This document shows positions 26,300 to 36,291 of a DNA stretch of 37,658 nucleotides, in pieces. How positions within the stretch are numbered: position 1 is the first letter of the stretch; each line of letters opens with the position of its first letter. The position numbers and the translations under genes are program-made. The notes under the pieces were generated by a model. It had not been told where the DNA came from. It saw only the letters and a list, made by a program, of their open reading frames with translations, and made no database searches. This stretch comes from Prochlorococcus sp. AG-409-L21 (GTDB lineage Bacteria; Cyanobacteriota; Cyanobacteriia; PCC-6307; Cyanobiaceae): assembly GCA_003215475.1 (NCBI GenBank), contig QCKH01000013.1, forward strand, positions 1 to 37,658, read 5' to 3'.

Positions 26300-27525
26300 A
26301 ATTGAAAAATTGTTCAGATGTACTTGTAATGGGTGCAGGACCAGCTGCTCTTTGTATTGCCTCTGAGTTAATCCAGCAAGGGTTGGATGTAAGTGCATTG
26401 GCTTCGCATTCTCCTGAAAGACCTTGGCCAAATACTTATGGTATATGGGCAGAAGAGCTCGAATCACTTGGTATGGCTTCCTTGCTAGGTCATCGATGGA
26501 AGAATACTATTAGTTATTTTGGCCGAGGAGCAAAAGCAGAAGAATCAAATTGCGTTGCACATGATTTTGATTATGGTCTTTTTGATCAAGCGGCATTTCA
26601 GAATGCACTTTTGGAAAGATGCTTAGGGCTTAACTGGGAGATAGAAACAGCCAAGGATATTCGATTTGTTGAGAAAATAACAGAAGTTATCTGCTCTTCT
26701 GGCAATACTTATCGAGCAAGAATTGTTATAGATGCAAGTGGTCATAGAAGCCCTTTCATTAATAGACCAGATAAAGGATCAGTTGCTCAACAGTCAGCCT
26801 ATGGAGTCGTAGGTAAATTTAGTTCCCCACCTGTTGAAAAAGATCAGTTTGTACTGATGGACTTTCGTCCAGATCATTTAACAAAGAATGAATTGAAAGA
26901 ACCTCCTTCTTTTTTGTATGCAATGGATTTTGGTGATGATTTGTTTTTTGTAGAGGAGACTTCACTTGCTTATTACCCTCCTGTGTCATGGAATACTTTG
27001 AAAAAAAGATTATTAGCAAGAATGTCTCATCGAGGGATAGAAATCACAGAAGTAGAACATGAAGAACATTGCCTGTTCCCAATGAATTTACCTTTGCCTG
27101 ATCGTAATCAACCCCTTTTGGGTTTTGGAGGTTCTGCAAGTATGGTTCATCCTGCCTCTGGTTATATGGTTGGAGCTCTTTTAAGAAGAGCTCCAGAACT
27201 TTCAAGACAATTAGCGAAATATTTGTCAATAGAACCTCCCTTGGATTCTCATGCTTTAGCTCAAAATGGTTGGAAAACTCTTTGGAGCTCTGACCTTATA
27301 CAAAGACATCGCTTGTATCAATTTGGATTAAAACGCTTAATGAGTTTTGATGAATCTCTTCTTAGAAGTTTTTTTGCAAGTTTCTTCAAGCTACCCAAAG
27401 AAGATTGGTCAAGATTCCTGGCTAATACACTTCCATTGCCTCAGTTGATATTGGTAATGTTAAAGCTTTTTATTATTGCTCCATTAAAAGTTAAGTTGGG
27501 AATGATTGGCTTAACTGTTTTGTAA
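26296..27525 (+). CDS. crtL: Lycopene cyclase, CrtL family
   Basis: A 409-aa flavoprotein that forms beta (or epsilon) rings on lycopene for carotenoids in the photosynthetic membranes. The N-terminal dinucleotide site is [15 protein letters not shown] (about residues 11-25); [17 protein letters not shown] is the CrtL signature; IDASGHRSP and [20 protein letters not shown] are further family motifs. Beta versus epsilon specificity cannot be told. The start TTG 26296 overlaps the gyrA stop as TTGA; no ATG is available near the N-terminus. The gene converges on the GH57 gene 9 bp away. Confidence 0.95.
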   Translation: MKLKNCSDVLVMGAGPAALCIASELIQQGLDVSALASHSPERPWPNTYGIWAEELESLGMASLLGHRWKNTISYFGRGAKAEESNCVAHDFDYGLFDQAAFQNALLERCLGLNWEIETAKDIRFVEKITEVICSSGNTYRARIVIDASGHRSPFINRPDKGSVAQQSAYGVVGKFSSPPVEKDQFVLMDFRPDHLTKNELKEPPSFLYAMDFGDDLFFVEETSLAYYPPVSWNTLKKRLLARMSHRGIEITEVEHEEHCLFPMNLPLPDRNQPLLGFGGSASMVHPASGYMVGALLRRAPELSRQLAKYLSIEPPLDSHALAQNGWKTLWSSDLIQRHRLYQFGLKRLMSFDESLLRSFFASFFKLPKEDWSRFLANTLPLPQLILVMLKLFIIAPLKVKLGMIGLTVL

Positions 27526-27534
27526 TTATTATAC

Positions 27535-29103
27535 TTAAATTTCTCTCCAGTCAGCCAAATTTATTAAAGGGAAAATCGAATCTTCTTTTTCTAACTCTAA
27601 TAACTTGTCTGTTGAAAAATCTGACTTTGTTTCAAGAGAATTTATTAAATTCCAAAACCTATTTAGATGAGTAGTTACTCTATCTTTTGCTAATTCTGTT
27701 GTCGTTCCAGCTCGAAGTATAAAACTCCAGTCCGATGATTGTGATAATAGAAGTTCTCTGGCTGCCTGTTTTAACAGCCTGATTTCTGATTTCTTTAATT
27801 TAAAATTATTGGATTTTTCGATCATTTTTTTACCAGCTTTACTCCATTCAGCTATTAACCAAGAATTAGAATCATTAAGCCAGTATTTATGAAACCCACC
27901 TTGTCCCCAGCTTGAAGGACAAGGTTCACATAATTGGAGATGTGTATTAGTCATTAATGTATCATTTAGCCTTGTAAACTCTATTTCATGATTTTCAGCT
28001 TCTTTGAAAAGTTCCGATAAAAATATAGGACCCTCAAACCACCAGTGGCCAAATAGTTCAGCATCAAAAGGTGCAACTAATAAAGGTAGTTGATTAATAG
28101 TTTCAGATAATTTCTGAAGTTGTAAATTTCTGCCAATCAGGTAATGTTTTGCATGCTCTTTAGCTTTAGCCTTTGCAATATCAAAATCATATATCTTCTT
28201 TCTAGACAGTGGAGTAGTGTGGTTTGTTATTTTATTAAGCTTTAATCCTAGTGGGCGATGATCACTTATTCCATTTTTCTTTAAAAGATCTATAGGAAGA
28301 TCCCAACCTAAATCCCTATGAAATTCTCTGTAATCAGGATCTCCTGGATAGCCTTGCCTTGAGGACCAAACAGGAAGAGTTGAAGCGCTATCTCTACCAA
28401 AGAATGCAATTCCATTAGATGTACAGATAGGAGCATAAATACCATATCTTGGTCTTGGCTTGGCATGTAATATTCCATGTCCATCTAATATTGAATATCG
28501 AAGGCCATTGTCTCGCATTAATTTATCAAGTCCTTCGTAATAGGCGCATTCAGGTAACCAAATTCCTTGAGGCCTAACCTCGAGCAAACGAAGATGTTCT
28601 TGAATTGCAGTAGATAGTTGAGCTTTCACACATTCTTTGTTTTCTCTAAGTAACGGAAGATATCCATGCGTTGCTGCACAAGTGAGAATATCTATTACCT
28701 CGTAACGCTGTAGATTTGCAAATCTAGATATAAGATCTCCTTTGCATTGATTCCAATTAGAAAGTTGCTCGCTGATATTTTTTTCTAGGAAATTAGCTGC
28801 TTGCTTTTGCTCCTTATTCGCTATTTTTAATAGCTTTAATCTTGTCTTTAACCAATCGGGAAATCTGCTCTTTAAATCATCGTCATTCAATAAAGAAAGA
28901 AGTGTTGGGGATAATGAAATTGTTATTTTTGGCGACTGGCCTTTTGCTTTTAATGAATCTTCGAGAACCTTTAGCAGTGGTAAATAACACTCCAAAACGG
29001 CTTGGAAAAACCAGTCCTCTTCTAGAGAACCAGGTGCAGAAGACCTCACATACGGAAGGTGAGCATGAAGAACTAGAGCTAGCTTGCCTCTTACCAAGTT
29101 CAA
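27535..29103 (-). CDS. GH57 glucan enzyme, branching enzyme-like
   Basis: A 522-aa glycoside hydrolase family 57 protein with a C-terminal DUF1957-like part. The N-terminus reads LVLHAHLPYVR, the catalytic nucleophile is Glu185 in GIWLPECAYYEG, and the acid/base is Asp347 in APFDAELFGHWWFEGP. These fit 1,4-alpha-glucan branching enzymes or amylases of this family that act on glycogen in the cytoplasm. The start is a TTG (29103; a second TTG at 29097 is equally possible), no ATG being in frame. It is divergent from leuA with a 78-bp spacer and convergent with crtL. Confidence 0.92.
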   Translation of the reverse strand: MNLVRGKLALVLHAHLPYVRSSAPGSLEEDWFFQAVLECYLPLLKVLEDSLKAKGQSPKITISLSPTLLSLLNDDDLKSRFPDWLKTRLKLLKIANKEQKQAANFLEKNISEQLSNWNQCKGDLISRFANLQRYEVIDILTCAATHGYLPLLRENKECVKAQLSTAIQEHLRLLEVRPQGIWLPECAYYEGLDKLMRDNGLRYSILDGHGILHAKPRPRYGIYAPICTSNGIAFFGRDSASTLPVWSSRQGYPGDPDYREFHRDLGWDLPIDLLKKNGISDHRPLGLKLNKITNHTTPLSRKKIYDFDIAKAKAKEHAKHYLIGRNLQLQKLSETINQLPLLVAPFDAELFGHWWFEGPIFLSELFKEAENHEIEFTRLNDTLMTNTHLQLCEPCPSSWGQGGFHKYWLNDSNSWLIAEWSKAGKKMIEKSNNFKLKKSEIRLLKQAARELLLSQSSDWSFILRAGTTTELAKDRVTTHLNRFWNLINSLETKSDFSTDKLLELEKEDSIFPLINLADWREI

Positions 29104-29181
29104 AAAACAATTTTATTGAATTTAGGATGTTATAGAAAACTGGTTAGAATAAGTACATTATTGAATTAAATAGGACATTTC

Positions 29182-30792
29182 ATGGCCAAAGATCCAGGCC
29201 GAGTTCTTATTTTTGATACAACCCTTCGAGATGGCGAGCAATCACCTGGGGCAAGTCTTAATTTGGAAGAGAAACTTGCCATAGCTCATCAGCTTGCAAG
29301 ATTAGGTGTTGACATCATAGAAGCTGGTTTTCCTTTTGCTAGTCAAGGAGACTTTAATGCAGTTCAAAAAATTGCTGATCAAGTAGGAGGCAATGATGGA
29401 CCAGTTATTTGTGGCTTAGCAAGAGCTTCAAAAGCCGACATTAAGTCATGTGCAGAAGCTATTTCTCCTGCGCCCCGTAAGAGAATTCATACTTTTATTG
29501 CAACAAGCGATATCCATTTGGAACATAAACTTCGAAAGTCTCGAAATGATGTTCTGAAAATTGTTCCAGAGATGGTTCATTATGCTAAATCCCTCTCAGA
29601 TGATGTTGAGTTTTCATGTGAAGATGCAGCAAGAAGTGACCCGGAATTTTTATATCAAGTAATTCAAAGTGCTATTTCTTCAGGAGCTGGAACAATAAAT
29701 ATCCCTGATACGGTTGGCTATACAACTCCATCAGAATTTGGTGAATTGATTTTAGGAATTAATAAACATGTGTCCAATATTGATGAAGCAGTTTTATCTG
29801 TTCATGGTCATAATGATTTGGGACTTGCCGTAGCGAATTTTCTTGAAGCAGTTAAGAATGGTGCCAGGCAACTTGAATGCACTATTAATGGCATAGGAGA
29901 AAGAGCTGGAAATGCAGCTCTTGAAGAATTAGTAATGGCATTACATGTAAGAAGAAGATATTTCAACCCTTTCTTTGGCAAGGATATAGAAAGCCCTACT
30001 CCCTTAACAGCTATTAGAACTGAAGAAATCACAAAGACTTCTAGATTGGTTTCAAACCTTACCGGTATGGTAGTTCAGCCGAATAAGGCAATAGTTGGAG
30101 CAAATGCTTTTGCGCATGAGTCAGGAATTCATCAGGACGGAGTTCTTAAAAATCGTCTTACCTATGAAATTATTGACTCCAAAACAATAGGACTTAGTGA
30201 TAACAGGATTTCATTGGGAAAATTAAGTGGTAGAAGTGCTGTAAGGGCAAGGCTTGAAGATCTTGGCTATGATTTGACTAGAGAAGATTTAAATGATGCC
30301 TTTGCAAGATTTAAGGATTTAGCGGATCGAAAAAGAGAAATAACAGATAGAGATCTTGAGGCAATAGTTAGTGAACAGGTAATGCAACCAGAAGCTAAAT
30401 TTCAAATACGCTTAGTACAAGTAAGTTGTGGAACTGCTTTAAGGCCAACTGCAACTGTAACTATTGCTGATCAAGACGGAAGAGAACATACAACAGTTGC
30501 ATTAGGGACTGGCCCTGTTGATGCGGTATGCAAAGCTCTTCGATCTTTGACTAGAGAACAAAATGAATTGATCGAGTTTTCAGTGAAATCAGTTACAGAG
30601 GGTATTGATGCACTTGGCGAAGTGACAATTCGTCTTAGGCGAGATGGGCAGATCTCTTCAGGTCATTCGGCAGATACTGATGTGGTGGTGGCTGCAGCTC
30701 AGGCTTATATAAACGCACTTAACCGATTGGTCTCTTTAGATAAAAAATCTTCTATTCATCCTCAGCATGACATCGTTCAGGCAAATCTTTGA
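29182..30792 (+). CDS. leuA: 2-isopropylmalate synthase
   Basis: A 536-aa enzyme that condenses acetyl-CoA with 2-oxoisovalerate, the first step of leucine biosynthesis. The TIM barrel has [16 protein letters not shown] (residues about 10-25, metal and substrate site), [21 protein letters not shown] with metal-binding histidines, and [17 protein letters not shown]. The C-terminal LeuA dimer domain (about 385-525) is present, so leucine feedback is possible. ATG 29182. Length is normal. Confidence 0.98.
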   Translation: MAKDPGRVLIFDTTLRDGEQSPGASLNLEEKLAIAHQLARLGVDIIEAGFPFASQGDFNAVQKIADQVGGNDGPVICGLARASKADIKSCAEAISPAPRKRIHTFIATSDIHLEHKLRKSRNDVLKIVPEMVHYAKSLSDDVEFSCEDAARSDPEFLYQVIQSAISSGAGTINIPDTVGYTTPSEFGELILGINKHVSNIDEAVLSVHGHNDLGLAVANFLEAVKNGARQLECTINGIGERAGNAALEELVMALHVRRRYFNPFFGKDIESPTPLTAIRTEEITKTSRLVSNLTGMVVQPNKAIVGANAFAHESGIHQDGVLKNRLTYEIIDSKTIGLSDNRISLGKLSGRSAVRARLEDLGYDLTREDLNDAFARFKDLADRKREITDRDLEAIVSEQVMQPEAKFQIRLVQVSCGTALRPTATVTIADQDGREHTTVALGTGPVDAVCKALRSLTREQNELIEFSVKSVTEGIDALGEVTIRLRRDGQISSGHSADTDVVVAAAQAYINALNRLVSLDKKSSIHPQHDIVQANL

Positions 30793-30880
30793 AATTATTC
30801 AATATTAAGAAGCTTCTAATAGCTCCTTGTAATTCTAGTACCGTTATAGAATAAAAAGTGACAGCTAGATAATCGAACAT

Positions 30881-31093
30881 ATGCCCCTACAAAGAGCTGT
30901 ATACCGTTTAGTAGGAATGGATGGATACCCTCACCCTGTTTTAGATACTCCTTATGAATCCATTGATGCAGCTATTGGAGCAGCCAAGAGATGGACTTCT
31001 ACTCATTTAAATAATTGTGCTGATTGCGACAGTTCCGTAGGAATAGAAGTTATGACTTCAAATGGAACTTGGAGAACAATATCCTATTCATAA
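30881..31093 (+). CDS. Small conserved-looking protein with a CxxC pair
   Basis: A 70-aa soluble protein: LQRAVYRLVGMDGYPHPVLD, a helix SIDAAIGAAKRWTS, then NCADCDSSVGIEVMTSNGTWRTI. The two cysteines (near residues 46 and 49) form a CxxC that could bind metal or form a disulfide. It reads as a compact alpha/beta domain. ATG 30881 lies 88 bp after leuA on the same strand. Family and role not known; similar small proteins are common in picocyanobacteria. Confidence 0.7.
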   Translation: MPLQRAVYRLVGMDGYPHPVLDTPYESIDAAIGAAKRWTSTHLNNCADCDSSVGIEVMTSNGTWRTISYS

Positions 31094-31307
31094 ATAACCT
31101 AATATAAAAAGATAAGATTAAATAATAGTACTAGCTTTTTATAATTTAAAAATATTCAGAATTATAGAATAATCATTTGTTTTTCCCTTAGACATTGTAA
31201 TCTCTAAATTGTCCTTGTATTTATTTGATAGATAGTTTCAATCATTAACCTATATAAAAACATAAACTTGATTTACAGTTATTTTTAACTTAGATAAATT
31301 TGGTTTT

Positions 31308-31700
31308 ATGAGAAGACCTTTGCGTGGATATTGGATGCTTTCTTGGATAGGGCTTTTTGCAAATGTTATAGCACTTCCTTTAATAGCTTATGTTGTAAGT
31401 GCAGATAACCCATTGAGAATAGCAAATATAAGCATTGCCATTAGTCTTGCATGGCCTTCAGCAATTGTTGGAATAGTAGCTTCTGCAGGTCTTCTAGCTA
31501 GACGAAAATGGGGTGTCATTATGTCAATAATTGCTACTTCAATGGTTATTTCAGGAACATTGCCTTATGGAATTGTTCGACTAATTCTTCAAGATGATTT
31601 ATTTGGCTTGAGCGGTTTATCTTTAATGATATCAATCTTAAATATAATTGCTTTGATTTACTGGGTTCTTCCAGTACATAGAAAAAATGAAAGACTATAA
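31308..31700 (+). CDS. Four-helix membrane protein, unknown
   Basis: A 130-aa hydrophobic protein with about four helices: roughly residues 8-28, 38-60, 66-88 and 100-124. Charged residues are confined to the termini and short loops (RRPLRG, ARRKWG, HRKNERL), so it is a small integral membrane protein. No catalytic motif is visible. ATG 31308 follows a 214-bp AT-rich gap in which I see nothing. It converges on the 7TM-HD gene with a 62-bp gap and no clear terminator. Confidence 0.75.
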   Translation: MRRPLRGYWMLSWIGLFANVIALPLIAYVVSADNPLRIANISIAISLAWPSAIVGIVASAGLLARRKWGVIMSIIATSMVISGTLPYGIVRLILQDDLFGLSGLSLMISILNIIALIYWVLPVHRKNERL

Positions 31701-31762
31701 TGCTTGCGCATCTATAGCATTAAATTTTATTCATTAAGCTAATCTTTCTAACATTTAATTTA

Positions 31763-33877
31763 TCAGGATAGTGGGTTCTTTGCGTTAATAGGATATTTAA
31801 TTCTCCTGTGCCTCATTCTCTTCCATACATTAACAAAGGCTCGACTTATTAACTCGATTTCAGCTCTAGATAGATTACTTGTTAAAAGTTGACCATCATC
31901 CTGGCGGGACTGAATGATTTGTCTAATTGTGTAATTAGCATCCTTTTCGGTTGCACTTGAACCCAATGCTCTTAAGGAAGCTTCGCATCCATCCGCAAGC
32001 ATCAAAATGGCAGTTTCTTGTGACTTAGGAATTGGGCCTTTATAGCGAAAACGTTTTTCAGGAACTGAGGGGAATAGTTCTTTTGCTTTATGGAGGAAAA
32101 ATCCCATTTTTAAGGTCCCTTGATGTTCAGGAATGAAATCCGAAATAGGGCCTGGAAGTCTATGCTTTTTAGCAAGCTTAAGACCTTCGTCGACATGAGC
32201 TTGCAGAATATCTGCACTTAAATAAGGATCATTAAGAGCATCATGAGGATTTCCACCCTCGTCTTGATTTTCAATGAACCACTCAGGAGCATGTAATTTT
32301 CCAATATCGTGATAAAGACCACCAGTTCTAACTAGATCTACATCGGCTCCTATGCTTCTAGCTCCTTCTTCCGCCAAGCTGCATAGCATTAAAGTATGTT
32401 CAAAAGTCCCTGGGGCTTCTAATGATAATCTTCTAAGCAAAGGTCTTTCCTGATCCGCAAGCTCCATTAATCTTGCTCTGGTTAATAAGCCAAAAGTATT
32501 TTCAATAATTGGTAAAAGCAAAATAGTAATCATTAGCATTGCACCTAGTACGAAAGCTTCTGTAATTAGAGTCTCGGAATTTGGGGCAAGCCTTCCCCAT
32601 GCGCTATTAGAGGGGGCTATTTCTGTCTTAAGTAAAAACCATTCAAATAAAAGAGCACTAAATGGAAGCAAAACTGCTATTTGAAGAAGTTGAGCTCTAT
32701 TCCTCATTTGCCCGCCTTGAAAAGCAACTAAGGAAGCTGTTAAAGCTGCGATTATTAATCTGCCTTCACCAATACCACTTACTGGTACGGGCCATAACAA
32801 ACTGCTAATTGACATCCAACCCAAGGCAGATATAGTTCCAATTCCTTGAGAAATTAGGAGAGTAGGAGGTACAAGTATTTGCAAAGGACTAATAGCAGAA
32901 CCAAACCAATTCTTACTGATTTGAGCAATTAGTAATAGAAGAAGTGCCAAAAATGCATGCCTAGAATTAAGGAAAGGCTTATCTTTTCTCATAATCATTA
33001 TTAAAACCATGCAACTTGCTAGCGCTTCAGAAAAACTTAAAACCCAAGAGAATGTTTTAGGACTTCTTTTTATAAGTCCAAAATGATCAAGAACTTCATA
33101 TTCTTTTTGGGTAATAGTTTCTCCTTTTCTGGAAATCAGATCACCTTTTTTAACTTTTATTTTTGGTATGCCTTGTTTTGTAATGAGTTCTTCAAGTAGC
33201 TGCTGACTTCGAGCGATATCATGCCTGAGATTGCTTTTTCCTTGGAAATTAGCTGCAATTAAATTGCTTCCTATTGATCTAGAAGGACTTGAAGCTTTTA
33301 AATTAGACAACTGTATGAAGGCAGATTCTTTTAATTGATCATGAGCAATAGTTTTAATAAGCCCTTGGCTAAGCATCCTTTTTGAAGTCTCAATTATTTC
33401 TTGAATCCACTTACTTCTTGTTTCTTCTGATTGACTTGTAAGCCATGCTCTTTCTTTTGTCGAGAGATTGATTGGGCCTATTCGATCTGAGCTGTTGCTT
33501 TTGGCAACTAGTTCAAGTTCTTGAAGTTGATTTTTTAATTCGAATAATATTTTCTCTGTAATTTGCGAGTCAACCACTTGAACAGAAGTGCTTGGTATAA
33601 GATCAGATCTTTTTTGTTGAAGGGCTGCACTGTCAATAACTAGTGCATTGTTAGGAGCAATTGCATCAAAGGGAGCTAAATCTCCTGGACTTAGGTCAGG
33701 GTCAGCTAATAATTGGTAACTGGAAATAATTGCTATTAAAAGACAAATGATGAATAAGCCTGTTCTCTCGGTTTTAGACCATGGGCTGATAGATCTCCTG
33801 GGAGACTGGGAAATTAACCAGTTTCGCCATATCTTTTTAAAGCTTGGAATTTTTGGCACAGGATTTATAGGCCCCAT
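31763..33877 (-). CDS. 7TM-HD phosphodiesterase, PgpH-like
   Basis: A 704-aa membrane protein with an N-terminal helix (about residues 41-60), an extracytoplasmic 7TMR-HDED domain (about 70-270), a seven-helix bundle (about 280-460) and a cytoplasmic HD domain (about 480-680). The metal site shows FEHTLMLCSLAEE and GGLYHDIGKLHAP, then HVDEGLKLAKKH and FIPEHQGT. In other bacteria such proteins hydrolyse cyclic di-AMP, so nucleotide second messenger turnover is the likely job; the substrate here is inferred. Start ATG 33877, divergent from folD with 52 bp between. Confidence 0.93.
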   Translation of the reverse strand: MGPINPVPKIPSFKKIWRNWLISQSPRRSISPWSKTERTGLFIICLLIAIISSYQLLADPDLSPGDLAPFDAIAPNNALVIDSAALQQKRSDLIPSTSVQVVDSQITEKILFELKNQLQELELVAKSNSSDRIGPINLSTKERAWLTSQSEETRSKWIQEIIETSKRMLSQGLIKTIAHDQLKESAFIQLSNLKASSPSRSIGSNLIAANFQGKSNLRHDIARSQQLLEELITKQGIPKIKVKKGDLISRKGETITQKEYEVLDHFGLIKRSPKTFSWVLSFSEALASCMVLIMIMRKDKPFLNSRHAFLALLLLLIAQISKNWFGSAISPLQILVPPTLLISQGIGTISALGWMSISSLLWPVPVSGIGEGRLIIAALTASLVAFQGGQMRNRAQLLQIAVLLPFSALLFEWFLLKTEIAPSNSAWGRLAPNSETLITEAFVLGAMLMITILLLPIIENTFGLLTRARLMELADQERPLLRRLSLEAPGTFEHTLMLCSLAEEGARSIGADVDLVRTGGLYHDIGKLHAPEWFIENQDEGGNPHDALNDPYLSADILQAHVDEGLKLAKKHRLPGPISDFIPEHQGTLKMGFFLHKAKELFPSVPEKRFRYKGPIPKSQETAILMLADGCEASLRALGSSATEKDANYTIRQIIQSRQDDGQLLTSNLSRAEIELISRAFVNVWKRMRHRRIKYPINAKNPLS

Positions 33878-33929
33878 ATAACGCTAGCTACCCCTTGGCA
33901 GCATGCTGTATTCAAATTAATTTGGTGTT

Positions 33930-34838
33930 ATGGCAATTATTCTAGATGGTAAAAAACTTGCTAGGGAGTTGGAATCTAGGCTCAAGCAGGATATTGATAC
34001 TTTTAGTTCACAAGTTGGTAGGGCTCCTGGACTTGCCCTTATTCGAGTTGGAGATGATCCAGCAAGTGGTGTATATGTTTCAAATAAAGAAAAAGCCTGT
34101 AAGCGAGTTGGGGTAGAAAGTTTTGTATTCCATTTGGATGCATCAACTTCTCAGGATGAAATTCTTGGGAAAATTCATTCTTTGAATAATGATTTAAATG
34201 TAGATGGAATTTTGTTGCAATTGCCATTACCTCAGGGAATTGATGAATCTATCCTTCTTCAAGAAATTAATCCTGAAAAGGATGTTGATGGTCTCCATGC
34301 TTTGAATTTGGGTAGGTTAATCAAAGGTGAGGCAGGACCAAGATCATGTACTCCAGCTGGTATCATGGCTCTTCTTCGATATAACAATATTGTTTTAGAG
34401 GGGAAAAGGGTTGTAGTAGTTGGGCGAAGCATTCTTGTAGGTAAGCCAATGGCTTTAATGCTTCAAGCAGCCAATTCAACAGTTACAGTTGCCCATTCAA
34501 GAACAATTAATTTGTCAGAAGTAACTAATAAAGCGGATGTTTTAGTAGTCGCAGCAGGTAAACCAAAATTGGTAGGGTTAGATCATGTAAAAGCTAATTC
34601 TGTAGTTATAGATGTTGGGATTCATAGAGTTCCAAAGGATTTGGAAGATCCTTTAAAACCAAAGCTTACTATTTGTGGGGATGTAAGAGCTAAAGAAATA
34701 GAGTCGAGAGTAAAAGCCATTACACCTGTTCCAGGCGGAGTAGGACCTATGACAGTTGCAATGCTGCTTGTTAATACCGTTAACAGATGGCAATTCCATT
34801 GCGGTTTGTCATCTACTCTTAGTGATTTGCTTCCATAA
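33930..34838 (+). CDS. folD: Methylenetetrahydrofolate dehydrogenase/cyclohydrolase FolD
   Basis: A 302-aa bifunctional enzyme that oxidises 5,10-methylene-THF to methenyl-THF with NADP and hydrolyses it to 10-formyl-THF. The catalytic motif [13 protein letters not shown] holds Tyr49 and Lys53; [24 protein letters not shown], the Rossmann motif [17 protein letters not shown] and [16 protein letters not shown] near the end are all family signatures. ATG 33930. It starts a + strand run (folD, GGPP synthase, DUF212, helicase). Confidence 0.98.
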   Translation: MAIILDGKKLARELESRLKQDIDTFSSQVGRAPGLALIRVGDDPASGVYVSNKEKACKRVGVESFVFHLDASTSQDEILGKIHSLNNDLNVDGILLQLPLPQGIDESILLQEINPEKDVDGLHALNLGRLIKGEAGPRSCTPAGIMALLRYNNIVLEGKRVVVVGRSILVGKPMALMLQAANSTVTVAHSRTINLSEVTNKADVLVVAAGKPKLVGLDHVKANSVVIDVGIHRVPKDLEDPLKPKLTICGDVRAKEIESRVKAITPVPGGVGPMTVAMLLVNTVNRWQFHCGLSSTLSDLLP

Positions 34839-34879
34839 AGCATTAATCCTGAGAGAATTTAATTAATTATTTTTTTTTC

Positions 34880-35782
34880 ATGGCGGAAGCAGTCATTTCT
34901 TCTTTTGACTTCACCGCTTATCTAGCTAACGCTAGAGGGAGAGTTGAAGCAGCTTTAGATGCTTCTTTAGGACCAGAAAGGCCTAATCAGCTTAGGGAGG
35001 CAATGCGATACTCACTCCTTGCAGGAGGGAAACGACTTAGACCCATTCTTTGTTTAGCAGCTTGTGAGTTAACTGGGGAAGATTCTGAAAAGGCGATGTC
35101 TACAGCAGTTGCTATAGAGATGATCCATACGATGTCATTAATCCATGATGATTTGCCTGCAATGGATAATGACGATCTAAGAAGAGGGCGCCCTACTAAC
35201 CATATGGTTTATGGAGATGCATTAGCCATTCTTTCAGGAGATGCCCTTTTGACAAGGGCTTTTGAAATGGTTGCAATACGAAGCCCTAATGTCCCTGCTG
35301 AAAGACTTTTGAAAGTTGTTGGAGAGCTTTCATTGGTAGCAGGAGCACCAGGCTTAGTTGGAGGTCAAGTGGAAGACCTTGAATGTGAAGGTAAAGAAGT
35401 TGATCTAGAGACTCTAGAATTTATTCATATTCATAAGACAGGTGCTCTCCTTAAGGCTTCAGTTGTTTGCGGTGCTCTTATTGGAGGAGCAGATGATCAG
35501 TTGCTTAAAGCTTTAAGCACTTATGCAAATGGAATAGGGTTGGCTTTTCAAATAATTGATGACATTCTTGACGTTACGGCAAGTAGTGAAGTGTTAGGAA
35601 AAACAGCTGGGAAAGACTTATTGGCTGATAAAACTACTTATCCTAAGTTGCTTGGTTTAGATGAATCTAGGAAAAGAGCTAAAGAACTTATAGGCAAGTC
35701 TAAAGATATACTTGGTCCTTGGAGTAAGAAAGCTTCTCCTTTAATAGCTTTGGCTGACTTTATTATTAGTCGAGACAGATGA
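34880..35782 (+). CDS. crtE: Geranylgeranyl diphosphate synthase
   Basis: A 300-aa trans-prenyltransferase that extends prenyl diphosphates from IPP. The two aspartate-rich metal sites are DDLPAMDND (residues 90-98) and DDILD (227-231); GGKRLRP (49-55) is the phosphate loop. It supplies GGPP for chlorophyll phytyl tails, carotenoids and quinones. The chain length cannot be read securely (IspA-like FPP synthase is possible). ATG 34880, 41 bp after folD. Its stop overlaps the next gene as ATGA. Confidence 0.94.
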   Translation: MAEAVISSFDFTAYLANARGRVEAALDASLGPERPNQLREAMRYSLLAGGKRLRPILCLAACELTGEDSEKAMSTAVAIEMIHTMSLIHDDLPAMDNDDLRRGRPTNHMVYGDALAILSGDALLTRAFEMVAIRSPNVPAERLLKVVGELSLVAGAPGLVGGQVEDLECEGKEVDLETLEFIHIHKTGALLKASVVCGALIGGADDQLLKALSTYANGIGLAFQIIDDILDVTASSEVLGKTAGKDLLADKTTYPKLLGLDESRKRAKELIGKSKDILGPWSKKASPLIALADFIISRDR

Positions 35783-36291
35783 ATATTTTCGATCATATTC
35801 CAAACTCTTTTTTTGAATTGCTTGATAACTCAGTATTAACCTGGGCACTTATTGCATGCTTACTTGCTCAAGTTTCGAAGTTATTTGTCGAGCTTGTTAT
35901 TTTTCAGCGTTGGCGACCTTTAGTATTGTTTGAAACCGGGGGAATGCCCTCTAGTCACTCGGCTCTTGTTACAGCAACAGCTTCTGGGGTGGGTATTGAG
36001 CTTGGCTTTAACCACCCAGGATTTGCTATTGCATCAACCATTGCTTTTATCGTGATGTATGACGCTAGTGGCATAAGAAAATCTGCTGGGCTCATTGCTA
36101 CTCGAATTAATGACTTACCAGCAGAATATTGGCCATCACCACCCCTATCGCCTCTTAAAGAAACTCTTGGTCATTCTAGGATTGAGGTTTTTATAGGAGC
36201 CTTGATTGGACCTGCCATTGCTTTGCCAGGAATTACCTTTATTGGTTCCCCTCTACACTTTCTTCAAAACGCAGGTTTTCTTCAAATTTGA
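35779..36291 (+). CDS. DUF212 divergent PAP2-related membrane protein
   Basis: A 170-aa membrane protein with about four helices. The signature [18 protein letters not shown] (residues 51-68) resembles the PAP2 acid phosphatase SxxxH motif, followed by [11 protein letters not shown] (94-104); this is the DUF212 group. A phosphatase or diphosphatase activity is possible but unproven. ATG 35779 overlaps the crtE stop (ATGA), so translation is coupled. The overlap suggests a lipid or prenyl diphosphate substrate, which is inference only. Its own stop overlaps the start of the helicase gene (TTGA). Confidence 0.9.
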   Translation: MNIFDHIPNSFFELLDNSVLTWALIACLLAQVSKLFVELVIFQRWRPLVLFETGGMPSSHSALVTATASGVGIELGFNHPGFAIASTIAFIVMYDASGIRKSAGLIATRINDLPAEYWPSPPLSPLKETLGHSRIEVFIGALIGPAIALPGITFIGSPLHFLQNAGFLQI

